Below, piece after piece: positions 62,109 through 64,000 of a stretch of 64,000 bases of DNA. The notes under the pieces are model-generated. The model ran no database searches. It was not told where the DNA came from and was given only the letters and a program-made list of their open reading frames with translations. Source of the stretch: Sphingobium arseniciresistens (lineage in GTDB: Bacteria > Pseudomonadota > Alphaproteobacteria > Sphingomonadales > Sphingomonadaceae); contig JARFNK010000003.1 of NCBI GenBank assembly GCA_029167225.1, positions 332,179 through 396,178 of the forward strand. Reading direction: 5' to 3'. The translations under genes and the position numbers were made by a program. Within the stretch, counting starts at the first letter, position 1. The number at the start of each line of letters is the position of its first letter.

Positions 62109-63755
62109 ATGACCTTTTCGATCGATCGCCGGCTGCTCATCAAGGCCGGTGTGCTTGGGCTCGGCGCCCTGTCCATTCAGGGCGCCGCCCAGATACTGGC
62201 CGCGCGCGGCTTCACCCATGGCGTCGCCAGTGGCGAGCCTTCGGCGGATTCGGTGCTGCTGTGGACCCGCTATGTCAGCGCCAGCGATGCCAGGCTGCGC
62301 TGTGAGGTCGCGCGCGACAGCGGCTTCCGGCAGGTCGCGGGCGGCGGCGACGTGGTGGCGCGGGGCGAGGCCGATCATACCGGCAAGATCACCGTTACCG
62401 GGCTTCAGCCGGGCCAGCGCTATTATTACCGCTTCGTCGCGCCGGATGGCACGATCAGCCCGGTGGGCCGTACGCGCACCCTGCCGCAGGGCGATGTCGA
62501 TCGCTTCGGCATCGGGCTCTTCTCCTGCTCCAACCTGCCCTATGGCTGGTTCAACGCCTATGCCCATGCGGCGGCGCGCGACGATCTCGACCTGATCGTC
62601 CATTGCGGCGACTATCTCTACGAATATCCCGTCGGCACCTATCCCGCGAAGAAGGACATTGTGCCGGGCCGCATCGTGCAGCCCGACCATGAGATGGTGA
62701 CCCTGGCCGACTATCGCCTGCGCTACGCCGCCTATCGCATGGACCCGGACCTGCAGGCGCTGCACGCCGCCTTCCCGATGATCGCGCAGTGGGACGATCA
62801 TGAACTGGCGAACGACGCCTATAAGGACGGGGCGGAGAACCATCAGCCGGCGACCGAGGGCGACTGGTCGGTGCGCAAGGCGGTGGCCGAGCGGGTCTAT
62901 CGCGAATGGATGCCGGTGTCGGACGAAACCTACAGCAGCTATCAGATCGGCACGCTGGCCACGCTGTTCCGCCCGGAAACCCGCGTGACCGGTCGCATGA
63001 AGCAGCTCGACGTGGCCGAGGCGCTGGCCGGGCGCGGCGACCTGCCCAAGGCCATGGCTGAGTTTCGCGACACTGTCTGGGCCGCCAAGGACCGCACCCT
63101 GATGGGCATGGCGCAGGAGAAATGGCTGTATGATGGCCTTGCCGCATCCACCCGCGCGGGCACCGGCTGGCAGATCCTCGCCCAGCAGATCGTGATGGGC
63201 AATGGCCGCTTCCCGACCCGCGCCGCGGAGTGGGTGCCGGAGCAGGCCCCGGCGGCAGTGAAGAAGGGCATGATGGGCGCGGTCGCCGCGGCGCAGGCGG
63301 GGCTGCCGTTCAACATGGATGCGTGGGACGGCTATCCTGCCGCCCGCGCCCGGCTCTACGATGCCTCCCTCGCCGCCGACGCCAACCTCGTCGTGCTCTC
63401 GGGCGACAGCCACAATGCCTGGGGCTATGACCTTGGCGAGCGCGGCATGGGGCAGGCAGGCGTTGCCGACCGCGTGGGCGTGGAATTTGGCGGGCACAGC
63501 GTCACCTCGCCGGGCTTCGAGACCTATGCGCCCAACATCGCCCCGGCCGACGTGGCCAAGGCGCTGCGCGAGACCAACCCCGGCCTCGCCTTCTCCGACA
63601 CCAGTCAGCGCGGTTATGTCTCGCTACAGGTGACGCCGGCGCAGGTCACGGGCGCGTGGCACTTCATGAAGGACATCCGCACCCGCACCAGCGCGCTGGC
63701 GAGCACGCACAGCATGCGCGTGCGCAAGGGCCAGCGCCGGCTCGAACAGGTGTGA
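62109..63755 (+). CDS. phoD: PhoD-type alkaline phosphatase/phosphodiesterase, Tat-exported
   Basis: 548 residues. The N-terminus DRRLLIKAGVLGLGAL is a twin-arginine signal. An N-terminal Ig-like domain is followed by the PhoD metallophosphatase region with CGDYLYEYP (about 166-174), WDDHELANDA (about 228-237), and SGDSHNAWG (about 431-439). These carry the Ca/Fe ligands of the family. It cleaves phosphate mono- and diesters outside the cytoplasm, releasing phosphate. It is translated from the same operon as the upstream TonB receptor, whose barrel could import the organophosphate or products. Confidence 0.95.
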   Translation: MTFSIDRRLLIKAGVLGLGALSIQGAAQILAARGFTHGVASGEPSADSVLLWTRYVSASDARLRCEVARDSGFRQVAGGGDVVARGEADHTGKITVTGLQPGQRYYYRFVAPDGTISPVGRTRTLPQGDVDRFGIGLFSCSNLPYGWFNAYAHAAARDDLDLIVHCGDYLYEYPVGTYPAKKDIVPGRIVQPDHEMVTLADYRLRYAAYRMDPDLQALHAAFPMIAQWDDHELANDAYKDGAENHQPATEGDWSVRKAVAERVYREWMPVSDETYSSYQIGTLATLFRPETRVTGRMKQLDVAEALAGRGDLPKAMAEFRDTVWAAKDRTLMGMAQEKWLYDGLAASTRAGTGWQILAQQIVMGNGRFPTRAAEWVPEQAPAAVKKGMMGAVAAAQAGLPFNMDAWDGYPAARARLYDASLAADANLVVLSGDSHNAWGYDLGERGMGQAGVADRVGVEFGGHSVTSPGFETYAPNIAPADVAKALRETNPGLAFSDTSQRGYVSLQVTPAQVTGAWHFMKDIRTRTSALASTHSMRVRKGQRRLEQV

Positions 63756-63764
63756 GCATGAGAT

Positions 63765-63864
63765 AGAGCAGTTTCCGATCCGATTGCATCGGTTCGGCTG
63801 CTCTAAGCTCTTGGTTTACCGCATTTTCCGAGCCAGCAGCCGATTCCGTCTGCTTGGAAAATGC
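63765..63864. repeat. Two extragenic palindromic (REP-like) elements
   Basis: AGAGCAG (63765-63771) pairs with CTGCTCT (63798-63804) around a TCCGAT/ATCGG inner stem, and GCATTTTCC (63821-63829) pairs with GGAAAATGC (63856-63864). The two hairpins follow phoD closely. Sequences of this kind (AGCAG...TCCGAT...CTGCT, CATTTTCCG) recur as intergenic repeats in alphaproteobacteria; copy number cannot be judged from one window. Confidence 0.65.
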
Positions 63865-63905
63865 TTGTCTTATGACTTTGCCGTCGGTTTGGGTCATGAT
63901 GAGAT

Positions 63906-63937
63906 GCCCGGTCCGGGGTGGCCACCCCGGACCGGGC
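63906..63937. terminator. Perfect 32-bp palindrome downstream of phoD
   Basis: The 16-bp left arm (63906-63921) is exactly complementary to the right arm (63922-63937), with no loop bases outside the centre. It lies about 150 bp past the phoD stop. A strong hairpin, but no U-tract follows, so it may be a terminator variant or another extragenic element. The remaining bases to 64000 hold nothing I can identify. Confidence 0.55.
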
Positions 63938-64000
63938 GGAAGGGGACGGATCGCGAAACTGCCGATCGTTGAGGGATCGGGTTAGAGTGGGATCGCCCCT

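Noticed and set aside
1-64000. CRISPR array, prophage or insertion sequence
   Set aside because: No evenly spaced direct repeats, phage structural genes, integrase or transposase frames were seen anywhere in the window.

Overview
The window looks like a chromosomal segment from a Sphingomonadaceae bacterium (Sphingomonas/Sphingobium/Novosphingobium type). GC content is high throughout. There are four full-length TonB-dependent receptors plus a receptor-like barrel fragment, a Caulobacter-type oxidative xylose cluster, and many genes joined by 4-bp ATGA/GTGA overlaps. No phage genes, transposase, CRISPR array or rRNA were seen. The one RNA gene recognised is tRNA-Tyr(GTA).

Region by region. 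At 1-3493 (minus strand) a MarR regulator heads an aromatic-acid/drug efflux operon (FUSC pump, DUF1656, HlyD adaptor cut by the window edge). At 3578-11412 (minus) lies a late-stage cobalamin cluster: cobO-cobB, then DUF1636-cobT-phosphatase-cobS-cobD-cbiB-cobU. Each half is preceded by its own cobalamin riboswitch, and the second switch sits inside the gene run just after cobB. At 11573-12781 is an isolated, AT-richer gene for a protein with a C-terminal TIR/deoxyribosyltransferase-like domain, the best candidate in the window for an undescribed defence-type effector. From 12.9 to 20.5 kb there are housekeeping and envelope genes (a/b hydrolase, AI-2E family permease, DUF465, mobA, an ATM1-type ABC exporter, and tetR with a divergent fatty-acid hydroxylase). 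From 20.5 to 28.4 kb (minus) runs a series of glycosyltransferases, membrane proteins, a secreted DNase-I-fold phosphodiesterase and a plug-less outer-membrane barrel. Then come a secreted a/b hydrolase with a divergent LysR regulator (28.6-30.6 kb) and an iron-acquisition block (30.6-37.5 kb) with two siderophore receptors, DUF3649/PepSY/DUF3325 inner-membrane proteins and two Fur-box-like palindromes.

At 37.6-46.0 kb sits a xylose oxidation (Weimberg pathway) regulon: ketoglutarate-semialdehyde dehydrogenase diverging from xylX-xylB-xylC-sugar porter, with a LacI-type operator between them and a LacI regulator further on. It contains no IlvD-type xylonate dehydratase. Instead the next operon encodes an enolase-superfamily D-mannonate dehydratase and a hexonate/hexuronate-type MFS transporter (46.5-49.0 kb). 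A cspA-DUF6481 pair is embedded within this block. From 49 to 54.5 kb are DNA repair (AlkA type), a 2Fe-2S ferredoxin, a lipoprotein, an rRNA methyltransferase, tRNA-Tyr and an MFS_3 exporter. The end (54.6-63.8 kb) carries a small basic protein coupled to an FAD oxidoreductase, a ZnuD-like receptor, a LysR-type regulator with an unusually long linker, a divergent TonB receptor plus PhoD phosphatase operon, and palindromic extragenic elements.

Functional calls rest on motif and family recognition by eye. No database search was run, and start sites were chosen from Shine-Dalgarno spacing and overlaps.
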